A stretch of 64,000 nucleotides of DNA from Pollutibacter soli (GTDB lineage: Bacteria > Bacteroidota > Bacteroidia > Chitinophagales > Chitinophagaceae), in contig JARJHS010000001.1 in assembly GCA_029269725.1 (NCBI GenBank), forward strand, positions 1,054,001-1,118,000. The letters are read 5' to 3'. Made by a program: the position numbers and the translations under genes. Shown here piece after piece: positions 45,864 to 55,683 of the stretch. The notes under the pieces are model-generated. The model did no database searches, was not told where the DNA came from, and saw nothing but the letters and a program-made list of their open reading frames with translations. Every line of letters starts with the position of its first letter. The first letter of the stretch is position 1.

Positions 45864-47714
45864 ATGCAAAAAAATAATTTGTTCATGAGAAACGCCTTCT
45901 TGATTGTGGCCCTCCTTTTGGGAAATCAAATTTTGTCTGCACAGGAAAAATATGTTTATACAGCTGACATTAAAAATATTACCAACGACCAGGTTAAAAT
46001 TGAACTGGTCACTCCGAAAATTAAAGAGAACGAAATCGTTTTCTCTTTTCCAAAAGTGATTCCGGGATCTTATAGTCAGAAGAACTACGGCAAGTATATT
46101 GTCGATTTTAAAGTGACGGATGAAAAAGGGAAGGAACTTAAAACGAAGAGGATCAATGAAAATCAATTTCGCATTTCGAATGCATCAAAAATCACGAAGA
46201 TCAACTACCGGGTAAATGATACCTGGGACACCAGAGAAAAAGATTTTGTGTTTCAACCTGGTGGTTCCAATATTGAGTCAGGGAAAAATGTGGTGATGAA
46301 CAACCATGCATTTTTTGGTTATTTCGAAGGTTACATGCAAAACCCATTTGAAGTCATTGTAAATAAACCTGCAGAATTTTTTGGTAGTACGCATCTGACA
46401 AAAGAAAGCGCAAGTCCGGAGCAGGATAAATTCACCGCACCCGGTTATCATTATCTAGCTGACAACCCGGTTATTTACAGCAAGCCCGATACAACATCTT
46501 TTATCGCTGGAGAAACAAAAATCAATGTTTCCGTTTATTCGGCAACAGGTAAAGTGACGAGCGAACAGGTAGCCGGTTATCTGAAACCCATAGCAACAGC
46601 CCTGCAGCAATTTTTCAATGGCTTACCGGTTGACGCCTACCAGTTCCTGTTTTATTTTGAAGATCCGGACAATGCATTGACAGGGAAAGATAATGACGGT
46701 GGTGGATATGGCGCTCTGGAACACAATTACTCCTCTCTTTACTTTCTGCCGGAAACATCATTCGAACCCCAGTTGAAGTCAATGGTAAATGATGTGGCAA
46801 GTCATGAGTTTCTGCACATTCTTACACCATTAAATCTGCATAGCGAAGAGATAGAGTATTTCAATTTTGTTGAACCAAAAATGTCGCGCCATCTCTGGTT
46901 GTACGAAGGCGTTACAGAATACTTCTCCAACCTGGTTCAGTTGAAAAGCGGACTGATCACGGAAAAGAAGTTTTTCAAAAACATGCAGGAAAAAATCGAA
47001 CAGGCAGAAGAGTATGGCAATTTTTCCATGACTACCATGAGTCAGCATGTACTGGATAGTGATAACCAGAAAAAATATTCCAGTGTTTATAACCGTGGAG
47101 CATTGATCGGGTTAATGCTGGATGTATTAATCAGGGAAAAAACAGACAATCAGAAGGATCTGAAATCGGTGATCACCACGCTGACAAAAAAATATGGTCC
47201 GGGTAAGCCATTTAAAGATTCAGCATTTCTTGCTGAATTTATCGAAGCTTCCCATCCGGATATGCAGGATTTTGTAAACCGTTATATCGATGGTGAAGAG
47301 CCCCTTCCATATACGCAGTACTTCCAGAAGCTGGGTTATGAATTCAGTCCGGTGAAACGCGTAGACGCATATTTTGCCGGACGTATGGGATTGAAATATG
47401 TTGAAGATGCAAAAGCATTTGCATTCACGGAAGTAGAATCTAAAAATGCGCTTGGCATTAAGAATGATGATCAGCTTGTTTCAGTCGAGAATATCCAGGT
47501 AACTGATGAAAACCTCGAGGAGTTATGGGAGAAATATTTCCTGAACAATTCAACCATTACAACACTTTCGATTACAGTGAAAAGAAGCGGCGTTGAGAAA
47601 GTACTTTCCGGTCCGCTCTTTCGTGGTTATGCTGAAGTAAAGAACTATCTTCAGCCGGTGACCAGCGCAAACCCGACCCAGACGGAAACACTGACAAAAT
47701 TTATTACCAAATAA
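45864..47714 (+). CDS. M61-family metallopeptidase, secreted
   Basis: 616 residues. The signal peptide is best seen from Met8 (MRNAFLIVALLLGNQILSAQ), so translation may begin at 45885. The zinc site is HEFLH at about residue 314, followed by the downstream Glu in LWLYEGVTEYFSN. An N-terminal beta domain (VYTADIKNITNDQVKIEL) and a C-terminal PDZ-like segment (FAFTEVESKNALGIKNDDQLVSV) match glycyl aminopeptidase-type M61 enzymes. It probably trims peptides in the periplasm. Single gene with its own probable promoter. Confidence 0.9.
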   Translation: MQKNNLFMRNAFLIVALLLGNQILSAQEKYVYTADIKNITNDQVKIELVTPKIKENEIVFSFPKVIPGSYSQKNYGKYIVDFKVTDEKGKELKTKRINENQFRISNASKITKINYRVNDTWDTREKDFVFQPGGSNIESGKNVVMNNHAFFGYFEGYMQNPFEVIVNKPAEFFGSTHLTKESASPEQDKFTAPGYHYLADNPVIYSKPDTTSFIAGETKINVSVYSATGKVTSEQVAGYLKPIATALQQFFNGLPVDAYQFLFYFEDPDNALTGKDNDGGGYGALEHNYSSLYFLPETSFEPQLKSMVNDVASHEFLHILTPLNLHSEEIEYFNFVEPKMSRHLWLYEGVTEYFSNLVQLKSGLITEKKFFKNMQEKIEQAEEYGNFSMTTMSQHVLDSDNQKKYSSVYNRGALIGLMLDVLIREKTDNQKDLKSVITTLTKKYGPGKPFKDSAFLAEFIEASHPDMQDFVNRYIDGEEPLPYTQYFQKLGYEFSPVKRVDAYFAGRMGLKYVEDAKAFAFTEVESKNALGIKNDDQLVSVENIQVTDENLEELWEKYFLNNSTITTLSITVKRSGVEKVLSGPLFRGYAEVKNYLQPVTSANPTQTETLTKFITK

Positions 47715-47721
47715 TAGAAAT

Positions 47722-47780
47722 TACGTTTAACGCCTGACTGCCGGCAGAGGCAGGTTGTACGTTAAGCGTAAACCGTTTAA
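47722..47780. repeat. AACGT-rich and CCTGCCGGCA-type repeat before the ThuA-like gene
   Basis: Contains CTGACTGCCGGCAGAGGCAGG, flanked by ACGTTTAACG and CGTTAAGCG words. Related to 14597-14636 and 16832-16872. It ends just before the start codon of the next gene. Confidence 0.55.
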
Positions 47781-47783
47781 CGC

Positions 47784-48626
47784 ATGAAACGATTCGCATG
47801 CCCGTCCCTCACCAGGAGGTTATTTGCAATAGCCATTTTATTGTCTTTACTATCGGCAAACGCAATTGCACAACCGAAATTCAGTGTAGTTGGATTTTTT
47901 ACAGCGAAACAGGATCGTGCGCATATTAGTTTCGTGCATGAGGCGAATCGTTTTTTCGCTGAACAGGCAGAAAAAAATAATTTTGTTTACGACTCCACTG
48001 ATGACTGGACAAACCTCAATGCAGAATTTCTCGCTAAATACCAGGTAATATTGTTTTTCGACACCAGGCCGGAAGCTCCAGAACAAAGAGCCGCATTTGA
48101 AAAGTATATGAAAAATGGAGGGGCCTGGATGGGATTTCATTTTGCTGGATTTGCATTAACGCCATCTGCATATCCACAAAACTGGGACTGGTATCACAAT
48201 GAATTTATCGGTTCGGGTCAGTATAAAGGAAACACATGGCGACCAACATCAGCAAACCTGAAAGTGGAAGCCCGAAAGCATCCGGCATTGAAAGGACTTC
48301 CAAAAGTCTTTAAGTCATCACCGAACGAATGGTATAGTTGGGAAAAAGACATTACGCAGAACAGGGATATCCAGATTCTCCTCTCAATTGATTCAACAAG
48401 TTTTCCTTTGGGTACGGGACCGAAGAAACATGAGATATGGCATAGCGGATATTACCCGGTGGCGTGGACGAATAAAAAATACAAGATGATCTATTCCAAT
48501 ATGGGTCATAATGATATTGATTATGAAGGAAAAACAAACAGGGAACTTTCATATCAATTTGCCAACACCGTTCAAAATAAGTTCGTACTTAATTCTCTTT
48601 TCTGGCTTGCCGGTGTAAAGAAATAA
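47784..48626 (+). CDS. ThuA-domain protein, secreted
   Basis: 280 residues. Signal peptide LFAIAILLSLLSANAIAQ. The ThuA-like amidotransferase fold shows in FSVVGFFTAKQDRAHISFVHEANRFF, VILFFDTRPE, GGAWMGFHFAGFA and PVAWTNKKYKMIYSNMGHNDIDY. ThuA proteins take part in disaccharide (trehalose-type) use, sometimes alongside 3-keto sugar enzymes. A link to the GMC/Gfo operon of this window is only a thought, as it lies 13 kb away. A dispersed palindromic repeat sits just upstream. Confidence 0.88.
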   Translation: MKRFACPSLTRRLFAIAILLSLLSANAIAQPKFSVVGFFTAKQDRAHISFVHEANRFFAEQAEKNNFVYDSTDDWTNLNAEFLAKYQVILFFDTRPEAPEQRAAFEKYMKNGGAWMGFHFAGFALTPSAYPQNWDWYHNEFIGSGQYKGNTWRPTSANLKVEARKHPALKGLPKVFKSSPNEWYSWEKDITQNRDIQILLSIDSTSFPLGTGPKKHEIWHSGYYPVAWTNKKYKMIYSNMGHNDIDYEGKTNRELSYQFANTVQNKFVLNSLFWLAGVKK

Positions 48627-48767
48627 TGCGAAATCACAACTTCAGTGCATTGATTTAATATATAAGCGTTTACGTTTCAACGTAATGCTGAAAATTGTTT
48701 AAAACTTACAATTTAACACATGATTAGCCAGGGTTTTACCGTTATATGCTGAGTTAAAACCCTTCTT

Positions 48768-50381
48768 GTGAAAACCCTAAAAATCTGGATACTTGCTATC
48801 CTTTGTTTCCCTGCAGCCTATGGACAAATGGCGCTGGATACAACGGGAGACATTCTCAAACCGAAAAAAGATCTTACGATTACTGAAGGAACGATTATCA
48901 AAATCGAGAACCTTGGATTCCGTGTAAATTCTGAGCTGGCAGAGTTACGCCCAACAGTTTCCCCGGATGGCAACCTGCTGTTTTTTATCTGCGAAAATCA
49001 TCCGGCAAATACAAAATTCAGATCCGTACAAAATTCCCAGGATATCTGGTTTTCCGAACGGGATACCATCACCGGAAAATGGAAAAATGCCAAACATATG
49101 GGCGGCTATCTGAACACCACACACTACAATGCTGTATACTGGATCAGTCCGGGAAATACCCAGCTGTTAATCAAAGGCGCCTTTGTAGATGGTGAATATC
49201 TTGGTGACGGACTCAGTATCTGCAACAAACAGAAAGATGGTAGCTGGGGGAAACCTGAAATGCTGGGAATAAAAAATTACGGCAACTACGATCGTGGCCG
49301 CGCTTCAGGCGCAACTATGTCGCACGACGGTAAAACACTTTTGTTGTACATGTCCGAGCAGGTGGAAGGTGAACTAAATGATTTGTATGTAAGTTTTCAG
49401 GTGGAAGACGGCACATGGACTGAGCCTAAAAACCTCGGGAAAAAAATAAATAATCCGAAAACGAATGAACTGGCGCCATATCTCGCAGCTGATGGAGAAA
49501 CACTTTATTTCAGCAGCAACAGACCAGGTGGGTTTGGTGATAACGATATCTGGATGACAAAGAGATTGGACAAAACCTGGCTGAAGTGGAGCGATCCTGT
49601 TAACCTCGGTGAACCGATCAATACGGACGGCTGGGATGCATTTTTTACTATGGATGCAGGAGGTGAATATGCTTATCTCGCCAGCGAATTCAAATCACTG
49701 GGAGAAAGTGATATAGTACGTGTAAAGCTTCTTGAAAAAGAAAAACCAAATCCTGTCGTACTCGTAAGTGGCAATGTGTACAATGCGAAAACAAAAGAGC
49801 CTTTGAGTGCTGACCTGGTATATGAAACCCTGCCTGACGGAAATTTAGCCGGAAGCGGAATTTCAGATCCAGGAAATGGTGCGTTTAAAATTGTGTTGCC
49901 GTATGACAAAAACTACAGTATCAGGGCAACTGCGGATCATTTCTTTGCTATTTCAGAAAATCTGAACCTCGACTCACTGATCAAAGTCGGATACAAAGAA
50001 ATTCATAAAGATCTTTATCTCGTTCCGATTGAGATCGGCCAGGTGGTCAGGTTGAATAATGTATTCTTCGATTTTGACAAATGGGATCTACGGCCGGAAT
50101 CGTTTGTTGAACTTGATCGGGTTGTCAAATTGTTGACTGAAAATCCGACTATTGAAATTGAAATGAGTGCACACACCGATAGCAAGGGTACAGATCAGTA
50201 CAATATCACGCTCAGTGATAATCGTGCAAAATCAGTACGCGATTACATTCTTTCGAAAGGCATCAATGCGAAACGTATTATTTCCATCGGTTATGGTGAA
50301 TCAAAACCCGTTGTTGCAAATGATACTGATGAAAACAGGCAATTGAATCGTCGCGTTGAGTTTACGATATTGAAAAATTAG
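48768..50381 (+). CDS. OmpA-family protein with beta-propeller-like N-terminal half
   Basis: 537 residues, GTG start, chosen because it opens the signal peptide (KIWILAILCFPAAYG). Residues about 55-320 hold several PD40-type units (RPTVSPDGNLLFFIC, APYLAADGETLYFSSNRPGGFGDNDIWM). A carboxypeptidase-regulatory-like beta domain spans about 325-415. The C-terminus is an OmpA domain with FDFDKWDLRPESF, SAHTDSKGTDQYN and GYGESKPV ending in NRRVEFTI, which binds peptidoglycan. It probably links the outer membrane to the wall. Similar proteins occur beside type IX secretion genes, not seen here. Confidence 0.92.
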   Translation: MKTLKIWILAILCFPAAYGQMALDTTGDILKPKKDLTITEGTIIKIENLGFRVNSELAELRPTVSPDGNLLFFICENHPANTKFRSVQNSQDIWFSERDTITGKWKNAKHMGGYLNTTHYNAVYWISPGNTQLLIKGAFVDGEYLGDGLSICNKQKDGSWGKPEMLGIKNYGNYDRGRASGATMSHDGKTLLLYMSEQVEGELNDLYVSFQVEDGTWTEPKNLGKKINNPKTNELAPYLAADGETLYFSSNRPGGFGDNDIWMTKRLDKTWLKWSDPVNLGEPINTDGWDAFFTMDAGGEYAYLASEFKSLGESDIVRVKLLEKEKPNPVVLVSGNVYNAKTKEPLSADLVYETLPDGNLAGSGISDPGNGAFKIVLPYDKNYSIRATADHFFAISENLNLDSLIKVGYKEIHKDLYLVPIEIGQVVRLNNVFFDFDKWDLRPESFVELDRVVKLLTENPTIEIEMSAHTDSKGTDQYNITLSDNRAKSVRDYILSKGINAKRIISIGYGESKPVVANDTDENRQLNRRVEFTILKN

Positions 50382-50416
50382 CATCCATCGTTTAGAACCA
50401 TCCGTTATAGCTTTTT

Positions 50417-50455
50417 CAGCCGCTGCTTAATTGCATGCGGCTGATAGCTTTTTAA
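50417..50455 (+). terminator. Hairpin after the OmpA-family gene
   Basis: CAGCCGC and GCGGCTG form a 7-bp stem with a 13-nt loop, followed by ATAGCTTTTTAA. The same TAGCTTTTT word also precedes the stem. It lies 36 bp after the stop. Confidence 0.5.
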
Positions 50456-50734
50456 GGGATATCCAATCGCTTTTTTTATTTACATTTAATTATGGATGGC
50501 TGATTAAGTGAGAACTGGCATCGTTCTTCCTTGTTCGTTGAACTGTTGCATTTTACAGAAACGCAACCCGGAGCGGTATGAATTTTAACCGAAAGCTGAA
50601 AAAAACCTGGCGGAAGAAATTTCACGCATTGACTTTTAAATCCTTGTTGGGGTTGATATTAGATTTTCTTTGTAATTCAATATAAGATAGGGTTCGCACT
50701 TTAAACAGCAGGCCCGGATTACTGACCAAAATAT
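50456..50734. other. Spacer before the DUF3667 gene
   Basis: No gene seen. There is one stray TTGTTCGTTG word near 50530, related to the heptamer repeats. It should hold the promoter of the next gene; none was identified. Confidence 0.4.
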
Positions 50735-51556
50735 ATGGTAAAAGAACTAACAGATCATTTTTGTCTGAACTGCGAAACAGTTAACCCTCCCGGCAATAAA
50801 TTTTGTGGTCAGTGTGGTCAGAAGATGGAGATACATCGCATCAGTGCTCATGAAATCACGCATGATGCGGTTCACTATTTTACGCATGCTGACAGGGGTA
50901 TCTTTTTTCTGTTGAAAAAACTGGCAACAAAACCCGGCGTTGTGGCCCGCGAATATCTTGCTGGTAAAAGGACGCAATATTTTAAGCCCCTGAATTTTTT
51001 GCTGATTGTTGCGGCACTTACAGTTTTCATGACGTCGTTCTTAAGCAGCCAGAATCAGCGGCCTCCCGGGAGAAGCGGGTCGGCAGGACAATCATCTTCA
51101 TTAACTGAAGAGCAGAAAAAAGTGTATGCGGCCCGTTATGCCAATCTCAATAAAGTGACAACAAAGTATACAAACGTCATACAAATATTTGCGACGCCAT
51201 TAATTACTTTGTTCGTTTTTCTTTTTTATTTAAAAAGGCCTTATAGCTATCTGGAACACCTGGTAGCTAATATGTATTTTGTCGGAGCAGTTATGATTTT
51301 TTATGCTTTAGTGACTATACCTCTATCCTATTTCAGTAATTCTTTTTTATGGGGACGGATATTTCTTGCAGTATTTTTTCTTTTCGAAATAGTGTATCGC
51401 GGGATCGCCTATTACCAGTTTATGAACCAGAAGGGCACAAAATATAAATTAAAAGCGCTGGGCGTTTCCGTTCTCGCTTCTGTATTCTGGATAGTAATTA
51501 GCGGTACACTAACATATAAATACATTCAAGATGGACTATGGGGAATATTTAAGTAA
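50735..51556 (+). CDS. DUF3667-type membrane protein with zinc ribbon
   Basis: 273 residues. An N-terminal zinc ribbon (CLNCETVNPPGNKFCGQCGQ) precedes a characteristic HEITHDAVHYFTHADRGIFF helix. Then GVVAREYLAGKRTQYFKPLNFLLI leads into four or five membrane helices (LIVAALTVFMTSFLSS, IFATPLITLFVFLFYL, NMYFVGAVMIFYALVTI). This is the DUF3667 design common in Bacteroidota; the function is unknown. Monocistronic in appearance; the next gene is convergent and ends 4 bp away. Confidence 0.85.
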   Translation: MVKELTDHFCLNCETVNPPGNKFCGQCGQKMEIHRISAHEITHDAVHYFTHADRGIFFLLKKLATKPGVVAREYLAGKRTQYFKPLNFLLIVAALTVFMTSFLSSQNQRPPGRSGSAGQSSSLTEEQKKVYAARYANLNKVTTKYTNVIQIFATPLITLFVFLFYLKRPYSYLEHLVANMYFVGAVMIFYALVTIPLSYFSNSFLWGRIFLAVFFLFEIVYRGIAYYQFMNQKGTKYKLKALGVSVLASVFWIVISGTLTYKYIQDGLWGIFK

Positions 51557-51560
51557 AAAT

Positions 51561-52316
51561 TTATCTCAGAAAAATAAATACTGCTCCCAACAAGGTTAAC
51601 GTAAGTACCACTTTACGGTAGCTTTCTTCTTTGATCCTGTTCACAAGTTTCAATCCCAGCCAAAAACCCAGGAATAAAGGGGGAAGAAGATAGAGATCGT
51701 GTCTCAGGGTATTGCCGTCGATATTTTTCCAGAAGATTATCTGGAATGGGAGTTTGAAAATATTGATAATAAGAAAGATCCATGCAGCAGTACCGATGAA
51801 ATCATTCTTCGGAATTCTCAAAGCAAGAAAATAAATATTGGCAAAAGGGCCTGCGAGATTTCCGAGCATGGTAGTAAATCCGGAAATCAGTCCCATAACG
51901 GCAACGAACAATCGATTATTTGGGATTTTAATATCTTTTTTCAGTTCAAGTATTATCATAATTACAGCTACCAGGACAATGATAATGGCCATGATCCGGC
52001 TGAAAATCTTTTCGTTCAGATCAGCACCAATCCATACGCCCAGCAGAATTCCGATCACCATCCAGGGCATGAGTTTCCAGAAATGCGACCATTGTGCATG
52101 CCGGTTATAATAAAAGACGGCGATAATATCTCCGATAATCAAAAGAGGGAGCACGATAGCAGTGGATCTCATCCCTCCAAAAACAATGGCCATCAGGGCT
52201 ACATTCATCATGTCCAGACCTTTGATCCCGGACTTGGCGAGACCTATAATAAAAGCCGCAAGACAGATCAGGAACCAGTTGAGTACAGTAGGGTTGAAAA
52301 GGAATTCGTTTGGCAT
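51561..52316 (-). CDS. TauE/SafE-family sulfite or organosulfur exporter-like permease
   Basis: 251 residues from the ATG at 52316. About seven or eight membrane helices; the family pattern LAAFIIGLAKSGIKGLDMMNVALMA opens the first repeat and VMGLISGFTTMLGNLAGPFANIYFLAL the second. LRHDLYLLPPLFLGFWLG is the C-terminal repeat. Family members move sulfite, taurine-derived or related anions; the actual substrate is not predictable here. Ends 4 bp from the convergent DUF3667 gene. Confidence 0.85.
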   Translation of the reverse strand: MPNEFLFNPTVLNWFLICLAAFIIGLAKSGIKGLDMMNVALMAIVFGGMRSTAIVLPLLIIGDIIAVFYYNRHAQWSHFWKLMPWMVIGILLGVWIGADLNEKIFSRIMAIIIVLVAVIMIILELKKDIKIPNNRLFVAVMGLISGFTTMLGNLAGPFANIYFLALRIPKNDFIGTAAWIFLIINIFKLPFQIIFWKNIDGNTLRHDLYLLPPLFLGFWLGLKLVNRIKEESYRKVVLTLTLLGAVFIFLR

Positions 52317-52577
52317 ATTTGTGTTACCTGCCAAATGTACGGAACGACAAGTTCATAGTTCATGGTTCTTAGCGTGCCCGCCTGCAGGCAGGTTTGAACA
52401 GCCAGCCAACAGGCAAAAGATAATTTCAGAATAGCATAATGAATAGCTCTGTTGAAGAACTTCAATTATTATTTCCTGACACATTCTGTTGTATCAGAGC
52501 CAATCATTTCTTCTTCCGTTCCTCGGATTTGGCTTGTGGCCTGTAAACTCTTACAACGTACGATCTTTGTCTGCCGA
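52317..52577. other. Spacer with a CCCGCCTGCAGGCAGG palindrome
   Basis: The palindrome CCTGCAGGCAGG at 52378-52391 belongs to the dispersed repeat family of 14597 and 47730. It is followed by AACAGCCAGCCAACAGG. No gene seen. Confidence 0.45.
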
Positions 52578-53387
52578 TTACCTACTATCAACTTTTTCGC
52601 CTCCCTCGTACTGCTTCTCCTGCTTTCTACTTACTTTCCCCGGTTTGTCCACTTCATGAAAAATCAGCATCTCTCCGATCCTCGATGAGGCACCGTTATA
52701 AAAACCAGTTTCGTATTGGTATTTCTCAGGATTACGAAACGTGCGAAAAATGATATCAAATAATGGAAGGTCAGAATAATTGTAGGCATGTATCCCTTTT
52801 GCATGATGCACTGTATGGCTCTCGGGTCTCTGAATAAAATAGCCCAGCCATTGCGGGGTTTTTATATTCGCATGTTGGAAAATGCTGAGAAAATTGGTGA
52901 ACAATAACGTGATCGTTATAGCCTGTGGCGTGAGTCCGAGTAAAATTGAAAAACACAATGTGCCAAGGGCCGTCCATCCCAATATATCCAGTGGACTAAA
53001 GAAAAAAGCACCATAGGTATCCAGGCGTTCCGCACTGTGATGTAACTGATGAAACATCCGCCAGAGCCATTTACTTCGATGCATGGTTCGATGCCATACA
53101 TACATGCCAAGCTCGTAAAGCAGTATTCCCGCAACAGCTCCGCCAATATCACCCCATCGGGAAAGATTGATCAATGCAGCATCCGGGAGCCAGTTCGCCC
53201 ACCAGATGGGCAGATAAGCGGAGAGAAAAAAGTATACAAAAAATCCTATAAGACCCCGGAGCTTCCAGAATTTTATACGCGGCAATATTCGTCCCGGGAA
53301 AACAGCTTCCCATACCATGAGAAATATATACATCGCAATAATGGCAACTGACACCGGGTCGGTCAGCAAATCGAATGGAGTAGGCAT
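52578..53387 (-). CDS. Sterol desaturase/fatty acid hydroxylase family membrane protein
   Basis: 269 residues with about four helices. Histidine clusters that bind a di-iron centre: HRTMH near 98, HQLHH near 111 and HTVHH near 193. FGGFM-like helices frame them (GGAVAGILLYELGMYVW, ITLLFTNFLSIFQHANI). The family introduces hydroxyl groups or double bonds into lipids at the membrane. Substrate could be fatty acids, carotenoids or sphingolipid bases, the last being common in Bacteroidota. The C-terminal 25 residues are a charged, non-conserved tail. Confidence 0.88.
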   Translation of the reverse strand: MPTPFDLLTDPVSVAIIAMYIFLMVWEAVFPGRILPRIKFWKLRGLIGFFVYFFLSAYLPIWWANWLPDAALINLSRWGDIGGAVAGILLYELGMYVWHRTMHRSKWLWRMFHQLHHSAERLDTYGAFFFSPLDILGWTALGTLCFSILLGLTPQAITITLLFTNFLSIFQHANIKTPQWLGYFIQRPESHTVHHAKGIHAYNYSDLPLFDIIFRTFRNPEKYQYETGFYNGASSRIGEMLIFHEVDKPGKVSRKQEKQYEGGEKVDSR

Positions 53388-53610
53388 AAAATCAGTTTAT
53401 TAACTTATAGAATGGTGTCGCCATAACGCAGTTGAAATCCAATCCTGGTGGTGACGCAAGCGGATTAATCAGATGGATCTGCTTCTGTTTCATGACACAT
53501 CTTTAAGTCATAAAACTGCAGGAATAATCAAGGAGCAGAAATCACCGAAATAGAGAGAGAGATGCCCGAATACGGGGACCTTTAACATGTAACGTTATAC
53601 CTAAAACGTT

Positions 53611-54051
53611 TCATTTACCTGCAACGGCAACAAACCTTGCCAGCGGAGCCATTCTTGCGCGGTTTAACTGGAGTGTATCACCCTTGATAACGTAGCTGTC
53701 GGTGTTTTCGAGTGCGCGGTAGAGTGAGTTCTCAACATCAAGACCATCACAGGCCATCATGGTACTGATCATTCTGGAAAACTTAATACGGTCGCCATTA
53801 CCCAATGTGTAATTACCTCCGAATCCATTGCATCCGCCGTTGCCTTGTACGGTAGAATCTGTTGAACTGATTTTCAGGTACACTTCTTTCACACCTTCCC
53901 TTGCGGTAACTGCTGTACCTGCGAGTTCAGTGAGTTTCCAGTAAGTACCTTTCAATGAAGCTCCGGAAGCTGACTCCGTCGTTGATTTTTTTGAAGAGTC
54001 ACAGGAAACTGAAAAAGTAATTATTAGTATGATGGCAATGAAGGATTTCAT
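53611..54051 (-). CDS. META-domain lipoprotein (HslJ-like)
   Basis: 146 residues. Signal with lipobox FSVSC (Cys at about 17). The META domain has YWKLTELAGTAV, NGGCNGFGGNYTL and the closing SMMACDGLDVENSLYRALENTDSYVIKGDTLQL, all typical. The family is linked to outer-membrane stress and heat response in other bacteria. Single gene. Confidence 0.88.
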   Translation of the reverse strand: MKSFIAIILIITFSVSCDSSKKSTTESASGASLKGTYWKLTELAGTAVTAREGVKEVYLKISSTDSTVQGNGGCNGFGGNYTLGNGDRIKFSRMISTMMACDGLDVENSLYRALENTDSYVIKGDTLQLNRARMAPLARFVAVAGK

Positions 54052-54196
54052 ATATTAAAATTGAATCATGCTAAAATAAAGTTTTTTTCTTAAGAGAGGT
54101 TGAGAAGAATAATGGCGCTGATTATTTTTATTACATCATTGGGTAATGTGCGCTATTTTCAAAATTCACAAATTGCTGCCCTTTGCTATCTACCCA

Positions 54197-55492
54197 TCAT
54201 TTCTTCCTCCTCACAAAAAAATAAATAACGATCCCCACGGCTACAGAAATAATAACATCCCGCATTTTATTCAAAGGAGAACCTGACAGCAACCAGATGG
54301 TCAATATAAAACCAATAACAGCCACCACATTACCATAACGTACACGAAAAACTGCCTCTGTGGTTGATCTTCTTCTCAGTCTGATCAAAGCAATACAGAC
54401 AATTGCATAGATCATCACCCGGGTAATAGCACTGATTGTCGCAGCGTCAATAAAAGTATTGTACAATGAAACAATGATGGTCACAACGAGAAACAATAAC
54501 AATGACCACGTGGGAGTATGGTATCGCGGATGCACAAACGAAAAAACACCTGGGAATTGCCCTTCCTGGCTGAAGGCATAAGGTAATCGCGAACCTACAA
54601 GCATGATTGCATTAAGAGTGCCGGCTATGGATAGCAGCGCGCCGATGGCAATAAATATCGCTCCACCCCTGCCCATAAATTTCTCCGCTGCCTCCGCAAG
54701 TGGTTTTTCTGATGTGGCAAGATCAGGCAGAGTTTCAATACATACAAACTGAATCAACAGATATGTTGTTGCAATGATTAACGGAGCAACAAGCAACGCA
54801 AAAGGCAGCGTCTTTCCGGGATTCTGAACTTCACCGCTGTTTACCAGTACAGATTCAAATCCGCCGAAAGAAAACATCAATACCAGTACCGTGGCAGAAA
54901 ATGTAGTAAAGGAAGGAGGCGGAGAAGCTGGAAAATAATCTGGATTTATAAAAAATAATCCAGCAAGAATGAATATGATCAATGCAGTCATCTTTCCAAC
55001 AGCAAGAAAATTATTTACTGAAGTTGTATTGCGGATACCAACGTGATTGATCAACCCAAACATAAGCGTTAGTCCGGTAATGGTAATTACTCTTCCCTGG
55101 TCCGTACCAAACCAATGATTAAACACAGTTAAGTAAGTAACAAGAAGATTGATCAGTGCCGCATAGGTGAGGAAACGTGACAGCAATAACAACCAACCAG
55201 TCACAAATGCCGGCAATGGCCCGAACGCTTCCAAAGCATAAACATAAGGCCCACCGGTCTTATCAAATCTGCTGCTTACTTCTGCAAAACATAATATGAT
55301 AAAATATACAGCGATTGCACAGACAAGAAATGCAACCAGGCTCCAGCTTCCAGTTTCCCGGAACGCTTTTGAAGGAAGTCCGAATATTCCAGCACCGATG
55401 ACACCATTGATCATCAGCAAAACCATCTCGTATTTACGGATACTTCGCTTTAGCATGAGGGAAAATAATGAAATATCAGCATTGTTGATCAT
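54197..55492 (-). CDS. APC-family amino acid permease
   Basis: 431 residues, twelve predicted helices. The first helix has the diagnostic MINGVIGAGIFGLPSK, the unwound substrate-binding turn. LMFSFGGFESVLVNSGEVQNPGKTLP is the helix-6 region, with FGGFE. Likely imports amino acids or amines by proton or exchange coupling at the inner membrane. Substrate not predictable. No catabolic genes adjoin it. Confidence 0.9.
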   Translation of the reverse strand: MINNADISLFSLMLKRSIRKYEMVLLMINGVIGAGIFGLPSKAFRETGSWSLVAFLVCAIAVYFIILCFAEVSSRFDKTGGPYVYALEAFGPLPAFVTGWLLLLSRFLTYAALINLLVTYLTVFNHWFGTDQGRVITITGLTLMFGLINHVGIRNTTSVNNFLAVGKMTALIIFILAGLFFINPDYFPASPPPSFTTFSATVLVLMFSFGGFESVLVNSGEVQNPGKTLPFALLVAPLIIATTYLLIQFVCIETLPDLATSEKPLAEAAEKFMGRGGAIFIAIGALLSIAGTLNAIMLVGSRLPYAFSQEGQFPGVFSFVHPRYHTPTWSLLLFLVVTIIVSLYNTFIDAATISAITRVMIYAIVCIALIRLRRRSTTEAVFRVRYGNVVAVIGFILTIWLLSGSPLNKMRDVIISVAVGIVIYFFVRRKK

Positions 55493-55683
55493 CGATTAAG
55501 CATACGATGTTCTCCTTCGATTATCATATGCAAGATATATCCCGGCGAACTGCTCATCGATTACTAATCCTATTTTATCGGGCTGAATGCATGATCTCAA
55601 CAAACTAATATCAGCTCTGATGATTGTGTAGTATTTTAGTAAGGCAGACATCGACTCAATCTCTAATAACAAAAACCATTACT

